From Paramacrobiotus metropolitanus (taxonomy: Eukaryota; Tardigrada; Eutardigrada; Parachela; Macrobiotidae): a stretch of 64,000 bases of DNA. The number at the start of each line of letters is the position of its first letter. The first letter of the stretch is position 1. The stretch spans positions 248,001 through 312,000 of the forward strand of contig NW_026570355.1 in assembly GCF_019649055.1 (NCBI RefSeq). The letters run 5' to 3'. Both the position numbers and the translations under genes were made by a program. Under the pieces are notes generated by a model. It did not search any database, was not told the DNA's origin, and worked only from the letters and a program-made list of their open reading frames with translations. Below, one piece after another: positions 47,224-60,329 of the stretch.

Positions 47224-47410
47224 CCATGTTTTCGCCTTCTGTAAAAAAAAGCGGTTTATAGCAAATCCTCGACAGCAATGCTGTGGCCTCGTAAGTTAGC
47301 GTATGTATGAGGAGACAAAAATAGATTTCTTCAAGTGGCCTTACGTTATCTACAGTTTCAAAGTAAAGCTACAACTGGTTCTCCGAAAACCATTGACTTT
47401 TAGAAAACAT
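47224..47410 (+). repeat. Short S variant with 11 bp deletion, copy 1 of 2
   Basis: The usual TTTTAGAAAAAATCTCGAAAAC before the palindrome is reduced to TTTTAGAAAAC. The lost 11 bp (GAAAAAATCTC) lies between two GAAAA repeats, as expected for a short-homology deletion. The palindrome shrinks from 20 to 18 bp. An identical 187 bp S is at 49377-49563, 2153 bp away, so both descend from one event followed by HOR duplication. Confidence 0.88.
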
Positions 47411-49376
47411 CGATGTTTTCGCCTTCTGTAGAAAGAGACAGTACAAAATAAATCCACGACAGCGATGCAGTGGCCTCGTCCGTCAGCGTATATAAAAGGA
47501 GGCAAAGAGCTGCTTCAAACAATTTTAAAAAAGCGCGTTTAATTCCAACTACCCCGGTCTCACTCATCAACGAATCCATACCGACCATAACGGCCTTACC
47601 TTAAAACTTTTTTTTGAGATATCGTGTTTTTTTCAAGTCAGCCTACGGCATCTACAGTTTCAAAGTAAAGTTTCAAACAATTCTCTGGGAAATAAACGAG
47701 TTTCAGGAAAAATCACGAAAACATCGATGTTTTCGCTTTCTGTAAAAAAAAAGCGGTTTATAGCAAATCCACGGCAGCAATGCTGTGGCCTCGTGAGTCA
47801 GCGTATGTTTGAGGAGACAGAAATAGGATTCTTTAAGTGGCCACACGTTATCTACAGTTTTAAAGCGAAGCTACAACTGACTCTCTGGGAAATCATTGAT
47901 TTTAAAAAAATCTCGAAAACATCGATGTTTTCGCCTTGTGTAGAAAAAAGCTGTTTATAGCAAATCGTTGACAGCAATGCCGTGGCCTCGTGCGTCAGCG
48001 TATTTAACAGGAGAGAAAGAGCTGCTTCAAACAATTTTAAAAAAGCGCGTTTAATTCCAACTACCCCGGTCTCACTCATCAACGAATCCATACCGACCAT
48101 AGCGGCCTTACCTGAAAACTTTTTTTTGGAGATATCGTATTTTTTTCAAGTCAGCCTACGGCATCTACAGTTTTAAAGTTAAGTTCCAAACAATTCTCTG
48201 GGAAATAAACGAGTTTTAGGAAAAATCACGAAAACATCGATGTTTTCGCTTTCTGTAAAAAAAAGCGGTTTATAGCAATTCCACGACAGCAATGCTGTGG
48301 CCTCGTGAGTCAGCGTATTTAACAGGAGACAAAAAGCTGCTTCAAACAATTTTAAAAAAGCGCCTTTAATTCCAACTACACCGGTCTCACTCATCAACAA
48401 ACCATACCGACCATAACGGCCTTACCTGAAAACGTTTTTTGGAGATATCGTATTTTTTTCAAGTCAGCCTACGGCATCTACAGTTTTAAAGTAAAGTTCC
48501 AAACAATTCTCTGGGAAATAAACGAGTTTTAGGAAAAATCGCCAAAACATCCATGTTTTCGCATTCTGTAAAAAAAAGCGGTTTATAGCAAATCCTCGAC
48601 AGCAATGCTGTGGCCTCGTAAGTTAGCGTATGTATGAGGAGACAAAAATAGATTTCTTCAAGTGGCCTTACGTTATCTACAGTTTCAAAGTAAAGCTACA
48701 ACTGGTTCTCCGAAAACCATTGACTTTTAGAAAAAATCTCGAAAACATCGATGTTTTCGCCTTCTGTAGAAAGAGACAGTACAAAATAAATCCACGACAG
48801 CGATGCAGTGGCCTCGTCCGTCAGCGTATATAAAAGGAGGCAAAGAGCTGCTTCAAACAATTTTAAAAAAGCGCGTTTAATTCCAACTACCCCGGTCTCA
48901 CTCATCAACGAATCCATACCGACCATAACGGCCTTACCTGAAAACTTTTTTTTGAGATATCGTATTTTTTTTCAAGTCAGCCTACGGCATCTACAGTTTT
49001 AAAGTTAAGTTCCAAACAATTCTCTGGGAAATAAACGAGTTTTAGGAAAAATCACGAAAACATCGATGTTTTCGCTTTCTGTAAAAAAAAGCGGTTTATA
49101 GCAATTCCACGACAGCAATGCTGTGGCCTCGTGAGTCAGCGTATTTAACAGGAGACAAAAAGCTGCTTCAAACAATTTTAAAAAAGCGCCTTTAATTCCA
49201 ACTACCCCGGTCTCACTCATCAACAAACCATACCGACCATAACGGCCTTACCTGAAAACGTTTTTTGGAGATATCGTATTTTTTTCAAGTCAGCCTACGG
49301 CATCTACAGTTTTAAAGTAAAGTTCCAAACAATTCTCTGGGAAATAAACGAGTTTTAGGAAAAATCGCCAAAACAT
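47224..49376 (+). repeat. 2.15 kb HOR, copy 2 (S L S L L S L L)
   Basis: Anchors 47224, 47411, 47725, 47923, 48238, 48551, 48749, 49064, end 49377. Same order as 44238-46400. Its first S is 187 bp because of an 11 bp deletion next to the palindrome; the S starting the following block at 49377 has the same deletion. Confidence 0.86.
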
Positions 49377-50903
49377 CCATGTTTTCGCCTTCTGTAAAAA
49401 AAAGCGGTTTATAGCAAATCCTCGACAGCAATGCTGTGGCCTCGTAAGTTAGCGTATGTATGAGGAGACAAAAATAGATTTCTTCAAGTGGCCTTACGTT
49501 ATCTACAGTTTCAAAGTAAAGCTACAACTGGTTCTCCGAAAACCATTGACTTTTAGAAAACATCGATGTTTTCGCCTTCTGTAGAAAGAGACAGTACAAA
49601 ATAAATCCACGACAGCGATGCAGTGGCCTCGTCCGTCAGCGTATATAAAAGGAGGCAAAGAGCTGCTTCAAACAATTTTAAAAAAGCGCGTTTAATTCCA
49701 ACTACCCCGGTCTCACTCATCAACGAATCCATACCGACCATAACGGCCTTACCTTAAAACTTTTTTTTGGAGATATCGTATTTTTTTCAAGTCAGCCTAC
49801 GGCATCTACAGTTTTAAAGTTAAGTTCCAAACAATTCTCTGGGAAATAAACGAGTTTTAGGAAAAATCACGAAAACATCGATGTTTTCGCTTTCTGTAAA
49901 AAAAAGCGGTTTATAGCAATTCCACGACAGCAATGCTGTGGACTCGTGAGTCAGCGTATGGATGAGGAGGTAGAAAAAAGTTTCTTCAAGTGGCCATACG
50001 TTATCTACAGTTTCAAAGCAAAGCTACAACTGATTCTCTGGAAAATCATTGATTTTTAGAAAAAATCTCGAAAACATCGATGTTTCCACCTTCTGCAGAA
50101 AAAAGTGGTTTATAGCAAATCCACGACAGCAATGCTGTGGCCTCGTGAGTCAGTGAATGTATTACGATACAAAAATAGGTATCGTCAAGTGGCCTTACGT
50201 TATCTACAGTTTCAAAGTAAAGCTACAACTGACTCTCTGGGAAATCATTGATTTTTAGAAAAAATCTCGAAAACATCGACGTTCTCGCCTTCTGTAGAAT
50301 GAGACAGTACAAAATAAATCCACGACAGCGATGCCGTGGCCTCGTCCGTCAGTGTATATAAAAGGAGACAAAAAGCTGCTTCAAACAATTTTAAAAAGCG
50401 CGTTTAATTCCAACTACCCCGGTCTCACTCATAAACGAATCCATACCGACCATAATGGCCATACCTTAAAACTTTTTTTGGAGATATCGTATTTTTTTCA
50501 AGGCAGCCTTAGGCATCTACAGTTTCAAAGTTAAGTTCCAAACAATTCTCTGGGAAATAAACGAGTTTTAGGAAAAATCACGAAAACATCGATGTTTTCG
50601 CTTTCTGTAAAAAAAAGCGGTTTATAGCAGTTCTACGACAGCAATGCTGTGGCCTCGTGAGTCAGCGTATTTAACAGAAGACAAAAAGCTGCTTCAAACA
50701 ATTTTAAAAAAGCGCGTTTAATTCCAACTACCCCGGTCTCACTCATGAACGAATCCATACCGACCATAACGGCCATACCTGAAAACTGTTTTTCGAGATA
50801 TCGTATTTTTTTCACGTCAGCCTACGGCATCTACAAATTGAAAGTAAAGATCCTAACAATTCGCTGGGAAATAATCGAGTTTTAGAATAAATCACGAAAA
50901 CAA
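49377..50903 (+). repeat. Mixed block (S L S S L L)
   Basis: Anchors 49377, 49564, 49879, 50078, 50277, 50590, end 50904. It starts with the deleted 187 bp S and contains the last S-alpha with the hairpin (about 50.16-50.19 kb). The palindrome before 50277 reads ATCGACGTTCTCG, two changes that break the dyad. Confidence 0.85.
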
Positions 50904-52553
50904 CGATGTTTCGCCTTCTGTGAGAAAAAGCGGTTTATAGCAAATCGTTGACAGCAATGCCGTGGCCTCGTAAGTTAGCGTATGTATGAGGAGACAAAAA
51001 TAGATTTCTTCAAGTGGCCTTACGTTATCTACAGTTTCAAAGTAAAGCTACAACTGACTTTCTGGGAAATCATTGACTTTAAGAAAAAATCTCGAAAACA
51101 TCGATGTTTTCGCCTTCTGTAGAAAGAGACAGTACAAAATAAATCCTCGACAGCGATTCAGTGGCCTCGACCGTCAGCGTATATAAAAGGAGACGAAGAG
51201 CTGCTTCAAACAATTTTAAAAAAGCGCGTTTAATTCCAACTACCCCGGTCTCACTCATGAACGAATCCATACCGACCATAACGGCCATACCTGAAAACTG
51301 TTTTTGGAGATATCGTATTTTTTTCACGTCAGCCTACGGCATCTACAGTTTAAAAGTAAAGATCCTAACAATTCGCTGGGAAATAATCGAGTTTTAGAAT
51401 AAATCACGAAAACAACGATGTTTTCGCCTTCTGTGAGAAAAAGCGGTTTATAGCAAATCGTTGACAGCAATGCCGTGGCCTCGTGCGTCAGCGTATTTAA
51501 CAGGAGACAAAAGCTGCTTCAAACAATTTTAAAAAAGCGCCTTTAATTCCAACTACCCCGGTCTCACTCATCAACAAACCATACCGACCATAACGGCCTT
51601 ACCTGAAAACTTTTTTTGGAGATATCGTATTTTTTTCAAGTCAGCCTACGGCATCTACAGTTTTAAAGTAAAGTTCCAAACAATTCTCTGGGAAATAAAC
51701 GAGTTTTAGGAAAAATCGCCAAAACATCGATGTTTTCGCCTTCTGTGAGAAAAAGCGGTTTATAGCAAATCGTTGACAGCAATGCCGTGGCCTCGTAAGT
51801 TAGCGTATGTATGAGGAGACAAAAATAGATTTCTTCAAGTGGCCTTACGTTATCTACAGTTTCAAAGTAAAGCTACAACTGACTCTCTGGGAAATCATTG
51901 ACTTTAAGAAAAAATCTCGAAAACATCGATGTTTTCGCCTTCTGTAGAAAGAGACAGTACAAAATAAATCCTCGACAGCGAATCAGTGGCCTCGACCGTC
52001 AGCGTATATAAAAGGAGACAAAGAGCTGCTTCAAACAATTTTAAAAAAGCGCGTTTAATTCCAACTACCCCGGTCTCACTCATGAACGAATCCATACCGA
52101 CCATAACGGCCATACCTGAAAACTGTTTTTGGAGATATCGTATTTTTTTCACGTCAGCCTACGGCATCTACAGTTTAAAAGTAAAGATCCTAACAATTCG
52201 CTGGGAAATAATCGAGTTTTAGAATAAATCACGAAAACAACGATGTTTTCGCCTTCTGTGAGAAAAAGCGGTTTATAGCAAATCGTTGACAGCAATGCCG
52301 TGGCCTCGTGCGTCAGCGTATTTAACAGGAGACAAAAAGCTGCTTCAAACAATTTTAAAAAAGCGCCTTTAATTCCAACTACCCCGGTCTCACTCATCAA
52401 CAAACCATACCGACCATAACGGCCTTACCTGAAAACTTTTTTTGGAGATATCGTATTTTTTTCAAGTCAGCCTACGGCATCTACAGTTTTAAAGTAAAGT
52501 TCCAAACAATTCTCTGGGAAATAAACGAGTTTTAGGAAAAATCGCCAAAACAT
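50904..52553 (+). repeat. 0.83 kb HOR in two copies (S L L)
   Basis: Copy 1 anchors 50904, 51102, 51416, end 51728. Copy 2 anchors 51728, 51927, 52241, end 52554. Private markers: GGAAATCATTGACTTTAAG, AATCCTCGACAGCGA followed by TTCAGTGG or ATCAGTGG, and CCTCGACCGTCAGCG. Confidence 0.87.
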
Positions 52554-52752
52554 CCATGTTTTCGCCTTCTGTAAAAAAAAGCGGTTTATAGCAAATCCTC
52601 GACAGCAATGCTGTGACCTCGTAAGTTAGCGTATGTATGAGGAGACAAAAATAGATTTCTTCAAGTGGCCTTACGTTATCTACAGTTTCAAAGTGAAGCT
52701 ACAACTGACTCTCTGGGAAATCATTGATTTTTAGAAAAAATCTCGAAAACAT
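52554..52752 (+). repeat. Single S monomer before the L-only run
   Basis: A 199 bp S with CCTCGTAAGTTAGCG and GTATGAGGAGACAAAAATAG. It begins at a TCCATG palindrome variant and ends at an intact palindrome. It is the last S before nine consecutive L units. Confidence 0.88.
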
Positions 52753-55576
52753 CGATGTTTTCGCCTTCTGTAGAATGAGACAGTACAAAATAAATCCACG
52801 ACAGCGATGCCGTGGCCTCGTCCGTCAGTGTATATAAAAGGAGATAAAAAGCTGCTTCAAACAATTTTAAAAAAGCGCGATTAATTCCAACTACCCCGGT
52901 CTCACTCATCAACGAATCCATACCGACCATAACGGCCATACCTTAAAACTTTTTTTTGGAGATATCGTATTTTTTTCAAGTCAGCCTACGGCATCTACAG
53001 TTTTAAAGTTAAGTTCCAAACAATTCTCTGGGAAATAAACGAGTTTTAGGAAAAATCACGAAAACATCGATGTTTTCGCTTTCTGTAAAAAAAAGCGGTT
53101 TATAGCAGTTCCACGACAGCAATGCTGTGGCCTCGTGAGTCAGCGTATTTAACAGGAGACAAAAAGCTGCTTCAAACAATTTTCAAAAAGAGCGTTTCAT
53201 TCCAACTACCCCGGTCTCACTCATCAACGAATCCATACCGTCCATAACGGCCATACCTTAAAACTTTTTTTGGAGATATCGTATTTTTTTCAAGGCAGCC
53301 TTCGGCATCTACAGTTTCAAAGTTAAGTTCCAAACAATTCTCTGGGAAATAAACGAGTTTTAGGAAAAATCACGAAAACATCGATGTTTTCGCTTTCTGT
53401 AAAAAAAAGCGGTTTATAGCAGTTCCACGACAGCAATGCTGTGGCCTCGTGAGTCAGCGTATTTAACAGGAGACAAAAAGCTGCTTCAAACAATTTTCAA
53501 AAAGAGCGTTTCATTCCAACTACCCCGGTCTCACTCATCAACGAATCCATACCGTCCATAACGGCCATACCTTAAAACTTTTTTTGGAGATATCGTATTT
53601 TTTTCAAGGCAGCCTTCGGCATCTACAGTTTCAAAGTTAAGTTCCAAACAATTCTCTGGGAAATAAACGAGTTTTAGGAAAAATCACGAAAACATCGATG
53701 TTTTCGCTTTCTGTAAAAAAAAGCGGTTTATAGCAGTTCCACGACAGCAATGCTGTGGCCTCGTGAGTCAGCGTATTTAACAGGAGACAAAAAGCTGCTT
53801 CAAACAATTTTAAAAAAGCGCGTTTAATTCCAACTACCTCGGTCTCACTCATGAACGAATCCATACCGACCATAACGGCCATACCTGAAAACTGTTTTTT
53901 GGAGATATCGTATTTTTTTCAAGTCAGCCTACGGCATCTACAGTTTTAAAGTTAAGTTCCAAACAATTCTCTGGGAAATAAACGAGTTTTAGGAAAAATC
54001 ACGAAAACATCGATGTTTTTGCTTTCTGTAAAAAAAAGCGGTTTATAGCAGTTTCACGACAGCAATGCTGTGGCCTCGTGAGTCAGCGTATTTAACAGGA
54101 GAAAAAAGCTGCTTCAAACAATTTTAAAAAAGCGCGTTTAATTCCAACTACCCCGGTCTCACTCATGAACGAATCCATACCGACCATAACGGCCATACCT
54201 GAAAACTGTTTTTGGAGATATCGTATTTTTTTCACGTCAGCCTACGGCATCTACAGTTTAAAAGTAAAGATCCTAACAATTCGCTGGGAAGTAATCGAGT
54301 TTTAGAATAAATCACGAAAACAACGATGTTTTCGCCTTCTGTGAGAAAAAGCGGTTTATAGCAGTTCCACGACAGCAATGCTGTGGCCTCGTGAGTCAGC
54401 GTATTTAACAGGAGACAAAAAGCTGCTTCAAACAATTTTCAAAAAGAGCGTTTCATTCCAACTACCCCGGTCTCACTCATCAACGAATCCATACCGTCCA
54501 TAACGGCCATACCTTAAAACTTTTTTTGGAGATATCGTATTTTTTTCAAGGCAGCCTTCGGCATCTACAGTTTCAAAGTTAAGTTCCAAACAATTCTCTG
54601 GGAAATAAACGAGTTTTAGGAAAAATCACGAAAACATCGATGTTTTCGCTTTCTGTAAAAAAAAGCGGTTTATAGCAGTTCCACGACAGCAATGCTGTGG
54701 CCTCGTGAGTCAGCGTATTTAACAGGAGACAAAAGCTGCTTCAAACAATTTTAAAAAAAGCGTTTAATTCCAACTACCTCGGTCTCACTCATGAACGAAT
54801 CCATACCGACCATAACGGCCATACCTGAAAACTGTTTTTTGGAGATATCGTATTTTTTTCAAGTCAGCCTACGGCATCTACAGTTTTAAAGTTAAGTTCC
54901 AAACAATTCTCTGGGAAATAAACGAGTTTTAGGAAAAATCACGAAAACATCGATGTTTTTGCTTTCTGTAAAAAAAAGCGGTTTATAGCAGTTTCACGAC
55001 AGCAATGCTGTGGCCTCGTGAGTCAGCGTATTTAACAGGAGAAAAAAGCTGCTTCAAACAATTTTAAAAAAGCGCGTTTAATTCCAACTACCCCGGTCTC
55101 ACTCATGAACGAATCCATACCGACCATAACGGCCATACCTGAAAACTGTTTTTGGAGATATCGTATTTTTTTCACGTCAGCCTACGGCATCTACAGTTTA
55201 AAAGTAAAGATCCTAACAATTCGCTGGGAAATAATCGAGTTTTAGAATAAATCACGAAAACAACGATGTTTTCGCTTTCTGCAGAAAAAAGTGGTTTATA
55301 GCAAATCCGTGACAGCAATGCCGTGGCCTCGTGCGTCAGCGTATTTAACAGGAGACAAAAAGCTGCTTCAAACAATTTTAAAAAAGCGCCTTTAATTCCA
55401 ACTACCCCGGTCTCACTCATCAACAAACCATACCGACCATAACGGCCTTACCTGAAACCTTTTTTTGGAGATATCGTATTTTTTTCAAGTCAGCCTACGG
55501 CATCTACAGTTTTAAAGTAAAGTTCCAAACAATTCTCTGGGAAATAAACGAGTTTTAGGAAAAATCGCCAAAACAT
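52753..55576 (+). repeat. Run of nine consecutive L monomers
   Basis: Anchors 52753, 53068, 53382, 53696, 54011, 54324, 54638, 54951, 55264, end 55577, all spaced 313-315 bp. Inside it, a three-L unit of about 941 bp is present twice (53382-54323 and 54324-55263). Each holds one L with TTTCAAAAAGAGCGTTTCATTCC and CAAGGCAGCCTTCGG, one with CTACCTCGGTCTCACTCATG, and one with CACGTCAGCC / CAATTCGCTGG. The unit 53068-53381 is an extra copy of the first. No S separates them. Confidence 0.9.
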
Positions 55577-58500
55577 CGATGTTTTCGCCTTCTGTAAAAA
55601 AAAGCGGTTTATAGCAAATCCTCGACAGCAATGCTGTGGCCTCGTAAGTTAGCGTATGTATGAGGAGACAAAAATAGATTTCTTCAAGTGGCCTTACGTT
55701 ATCTACAGTTTCAAAGTAAAGCTACAACTGACTCTCTGGGAAATCATTGATTTTTAGAAAAATCTCGAAAACATCGATGTTTTCGCCTTCTGTAGAATGA
55801 GACAGTACAAAATAAATCCACGACAGCGATGCCGTGGCCTCGTCCGTCAGTGTATATAAAAGGAGACAAAAGCTGCTTCAAACAATTTTAAAAAAGCGCG
55901 TTTAATTCCAACTACCCAGGTCTCACTCATCAACGAATCCATACCGACCATAACGGCCATACCTTAAAGCTTTTTTTTGGAGATATCGTATTTTTTCAAG
56001 TCAGCCTACGGCATCTACAGTTTTAAAGTTAAGTTCCAAACAATTCTCTGGGAAATAAACGAGTTTTAGGAAAAATCACGAAAACATCGATGTTTCGCTT
56101 TCTGTAAAAAAAAGCGGTTTATAGCAGTTCCACGACAGCAATGCTGTGGCCTCGTGAGTCAGCGTATTTAACAGGAGACAAAAAGCTGCTTCAAACAATT
56201 TTAAAAAAGCGCGTTTAATTCCAACTACCCAGGTCTCACTCATCAACGAATCCATACCGACCATAACGGCCATACCTTAAAGCTTTTTTTTGGAGATATC
56301 GTATTTTTTTCAAGTCAGCCTACGGCATCTACAGTTTTAAAGTTAAGTTCCAAACAATTCTCTGGGAAATAAACGAGTTTTAGGAAAAATCGCCAAAACA
56401 TCGATGTTTTCGCCTTCTGTAAAAAAAAGCGGTTTATAGCAAACCGTTGACAGCAATGCCGTGTCCTCGTGCGTCAGCGTATTTAACAGGAGACAAAAAG
56501 CTGCTTCAAACAATTTTAAAAAAGCGCCTTTAATTCCAACTACCCCGGTCTCACTCATCAACAAACCATACCGACCATAACGGCCTTACCTGAAAACTTT
56601 TTTTGGAGTTATCGTATTTTTTTCAAGTCAGCCTACGGCATCTACAGTTTTAAAGTAAAGTTCCAAACAATTCTCTGGGAAATAAACGAGTTTTAGGAAA
56701 AATCGCCAAAACATCGATGTTTTCGCCTTCTGTAAAAAAAAGCGGTTTATAGCAAATCCTCGACAGCAATGCTGTGGCCTCGTAAGTTAGCGTATGTATG
56801 AGGAGACAAAAATAGATTTCTTCAAGTGGCCTTACGTTATCTACAGTTTCAAAGTAAAGCTACAACTGACTCTCTGGGAAATCATTGATTTTTAGAAAAA
56901 ATCTCGAAAACATCGATGTTTTCGCCTTCTGTAGAATGAGACAGTACAAAATAAATCCACGACAGCGATGCCGTGGCCACGTCCGTCAGTGTATATAAAA
57001 GGAGTCAAAAAGCTGCTTCAAACAATTTTAAAAAAGCGCGTTTAATTCCAACTACCCAGGTCTCACTCATCAACGAATCCATACCGAACATAACGGCCAT
57101 ACCTTAAAGCTTTTTTTTGGAGATATCGTATTTTTTTCAAGTCAGCCTACGGCATCTACAGTTTTAAAGTTAAGTTCCAAACAATTCTCTGGGAAATAAT
57201 CGAGTTTTAGAATAAATCACGAAAACAACGATGTTTTCGCCTTCTGTGAGAAAAAGCGGTTTATAGCAAATCGTTGACAGCAATGCCGTGGCCTCGTGCG
57301 TCAGCGTATTTAACAGGAGACAAAAAGCTGCTTCAAACAATTTTGAAAAAGCGCCTTTAATTCCAACTACCCCGGTCTCACTCATCAACAAACCATACCG
57401 ACCATAACGGCCTTACCTGAAAACTTTTTTTGGAGTTATCGTATTTTTTTCAAGTCAGCCTACGGCATCTACAGTTTTAAAGTAAAGTTCCAAACAATTC
57501 TCTGGGAAATAAACGAGTTTTAGGAAAAATCGCCAAAACATCGATGTTTTCGCCTTCTGTAAAAAAAAGCGGTTTATAGCAAATCCTCGACAGCAATGCT
57601 GTGGCCTCGTAAGTTAGCGTATGTATGAGGAGACAAAAATAGATTTCTTCAAGTGGCCTTACGTTATCTACAGTTTCAAAGTAAAGCTACAACTGACTCT
57701 CTGGGAAATCATTGATTTTTAGAAAAAATCTCGAAAACATCGATGTTTTCGCCTTCTGTAGAATGAGACAGTACAAAATAAATCCACGACAGCGATGCCG
57801 TGGCCTCGTCCGTCAGTGTATATAAAAGGAGACAAAAAGCTGCTTCAAACAATTTTAAAAAAGCGCGTTTAATTCCAACTACCCAGGTCTCACTCATCAA
57901 CGAATCCATAACGACCATAACGGCCATACCTTAAAGCTTTTTTTTGGAGATATCGTATTTTTTTCAAGTCAGCCTACGGCATCTACAGTTTTAAAGTTAA
58001 GTTCCAAACAATTCTCTGGGAAATAAACGAGTTTTAGGAAAAATCACGAAAACATCGATGTTTTCGCTTTCTGTAAAAAAAAGCGGTTTATAGCAGTTCC
58101 ACGACAGCAATGCTGTGGCCTCGTGAGTCAGCGTATTTAACAGGAGACAAAAAGCTGCTTCAAACAATTTTAAAAAAGCGCGTTTAATTCCAACTACCCC
58201 GGTCTCACTCATGAACGAATCCATACCGACCATAACGGCCATACCTGAAAACTGTTTTTGGAGATATCGTATTTTTTCACGTCAGCCTACGGCATCTACA
58301 GTTTAAAAGAAAAGATCCTAACAATTCGCTGGGAAATAATCGAGTTTTAGAATAAATCACGAAAACAACGATGTTTTCGCCTTCTGTGAGAAAAAGCGGT
58401 TTATAGCAAATCGTTGACAGCAATGCCGTGGCCTCGTGCGTCAGCGTATTTAACAGGAGACAAAAAGCTGCTTCAAACAATTTTAAAAAAGCGCCTTTAA

Positions 58501-58679
58501 TTCCAACTACCCCGGTCTCACTCATCAACAAACCATACCGACCATAACGGCCTTACCTGAAAACTTTTTTGGAGTTATCGTATTTTTTCAAGTCAGCCTA
58601 CGGCATCTACAGTTTTAAAGTAAAGTTCCAAACAATTCTCTGGGAAATAAACGAGTTTTAGGAAAAATCGCCAAAACAT
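55577..58679 (+). repeat. S L L L / S L L / S L L L block
   Basis: Anchors 55577, 55775, 56088, 56402, 56715, 56914, 57229, 57542, 57741, 58056, 58369, end 58680. The first and third subunits are both 1138 bp, the middle one 827 bp. The middle one lacks an L because the L at 56914-57228 is chimeric: it is an AAAGCTTTTTTTTGG type up to CTCTGGGAAATA and then switches to the ATCGAGTTTTAGAATAAATC end, near 57195. Confidence 0.86.
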
Positions 58680-60329
58680 CGATGTTTTCGCCTTCTGTAA
58701 AAAAAAAGCGGTTTATAGCAAATCCTCGACAGCATTACTGTGGCCTCGTAAGTTAGCGTATGTTTGAGGAGACAAAAATAGATTTCTTCAAGTGGCCTTA
58801 CGTTATCTACAGTTTCAAAGTAAAGCTACAACTGACTCTCTGGGAAATCATTGATTTTTAGAAAAAATCTCGAAAACATCGATGTTTTCGCCTTCTGTAG
58901 AATGAGACAGTACAAAATAAATCCACGACAGCGATGCCGTGGCCTCGTCCGTCAGTGTATATAAAAGGAGACAAAAAGCTGCTTCGAACAATTTTAAAAA
59001 AGCGCGTTTAATTCCAACTACCCCGGTCTCACTCATCAACAAACCATACCGTCCATAACGGCCATACCTTAAAACTTTTTTTGGAGTTATCGTATTTTTT
59101 TCAAGTCAGCCTACGGCATCTACAGTTTTAAAGTAAAGTTCCAAACAATTCTCTGGGAAATAAACGAGTTTTAGGAAAAATCGCCAAAACATCGATGTTT
59201 TCGCCTTCTGTAAAAAAAAGCGGTTTATAGCAAATCCTCGACAGCAATGCTGTGGCCTCGTAAGTTAGCGTATGTATGAGGAGACAAAAATAGATTTCTT
59301 CAAGTGGCCTTACGTTATCTACAGTTTCAAAGTAAAGCTACAACTGACTCTCTGGGAAATCATTGATTTTTAGAAAAAATCTCGAAAACATCGATGTTTT
59401 CGCCTTCTGTAGAATGAGACAGTACAAAATAAATCCACGACAGCGATGCCGTGGCCTCGTCCGTCAGTGTATATAAAAGGAGACAAAAAGCTGCTTCAAA
59501 CAATTTTAAAAAGCGCGTTTAATTCCAACTACCCAGGTCTCACTCATCAACGAATCCATACCGACCATAACGGCCATACCTTAAAGCTTTTTTTTGGAGA
59601 TATCGTATTTTTTTCAAGTCAGCCTACGGCATCTACAGTTTTAAAGTTAAGTTCCAAACAATTCTCTGGGAAATAAACGAGTTTTAGGAAAAATCACGAA
59701 AACATCGATGTTTTCGCTTTCTGTAAAAAAAGCGGTTTATAGCAGTTCCACGACAGCAATGCTGTGGCCTCGTGAGTCAGCGTATTTAACAGGAGACAAA
59801 AGCTGCTTCAAACAATTTTAAAAAAGCGCGTTTAATTCCAACTACCCCGGTCTCACTCATGAACGAATCCATACCGACCATAACGGCCATACCTGAAAAC
59901 TGTTTTGGAGATATCGTATTTTTTCACGTCAGCCTACGGCATCTACAGTTTAAAAGAAAAGATCCTAACAATTCGCTGGGAAATAATCGAGTTTTAGAAT
60001 AAATCACGAAAACAACGATGTTTTCGCCTTCTGTGAGAAAAAAGCGGTTTATAGCAAATCGTTGACAGCAATGCCGTGGCCTCGTGCGTCAGCGTATTTA
60101 ACAGGAGACAAAAAGCTGCTTCAAACAATTTTAAAAAAGCGCCTTTAATTCCAACTACCCCGGTCTCACTCATCAACAAACCATACCGACCATAACGGCC
60201 TTACCTGAAAACTTTTTTTGGAGTTATCGTATTTTTTTCAAGTCAGCCTACGGCATCTACAGTTTTAAAGTAAAGTTCCAAACAATTCTCTGGGAAATAA
60301 ACGAGTTTTAGGAAAAATCGCCAAAACAT
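58680..60329 (+). repeat. 1.65 kb HOR, copy 1 (S L S L L L)
   Basis: Anchors 58680, 58880, 59193, 59392, 59706, 60016, end 60330. Markers: CAGCATTACTGTGGCC with GTATGTTTGAGGAG in the first S, CTGCTTCGAACAATTTT in the first L, GGAGTTATCGTATTTTT in several L units, and CTGTTTTGGAGATATCG. The L at 58880 ends its middle part with ATCAACAAACC and CCGTCC, unlike copies 2 and 3. Confidence 0.89.
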
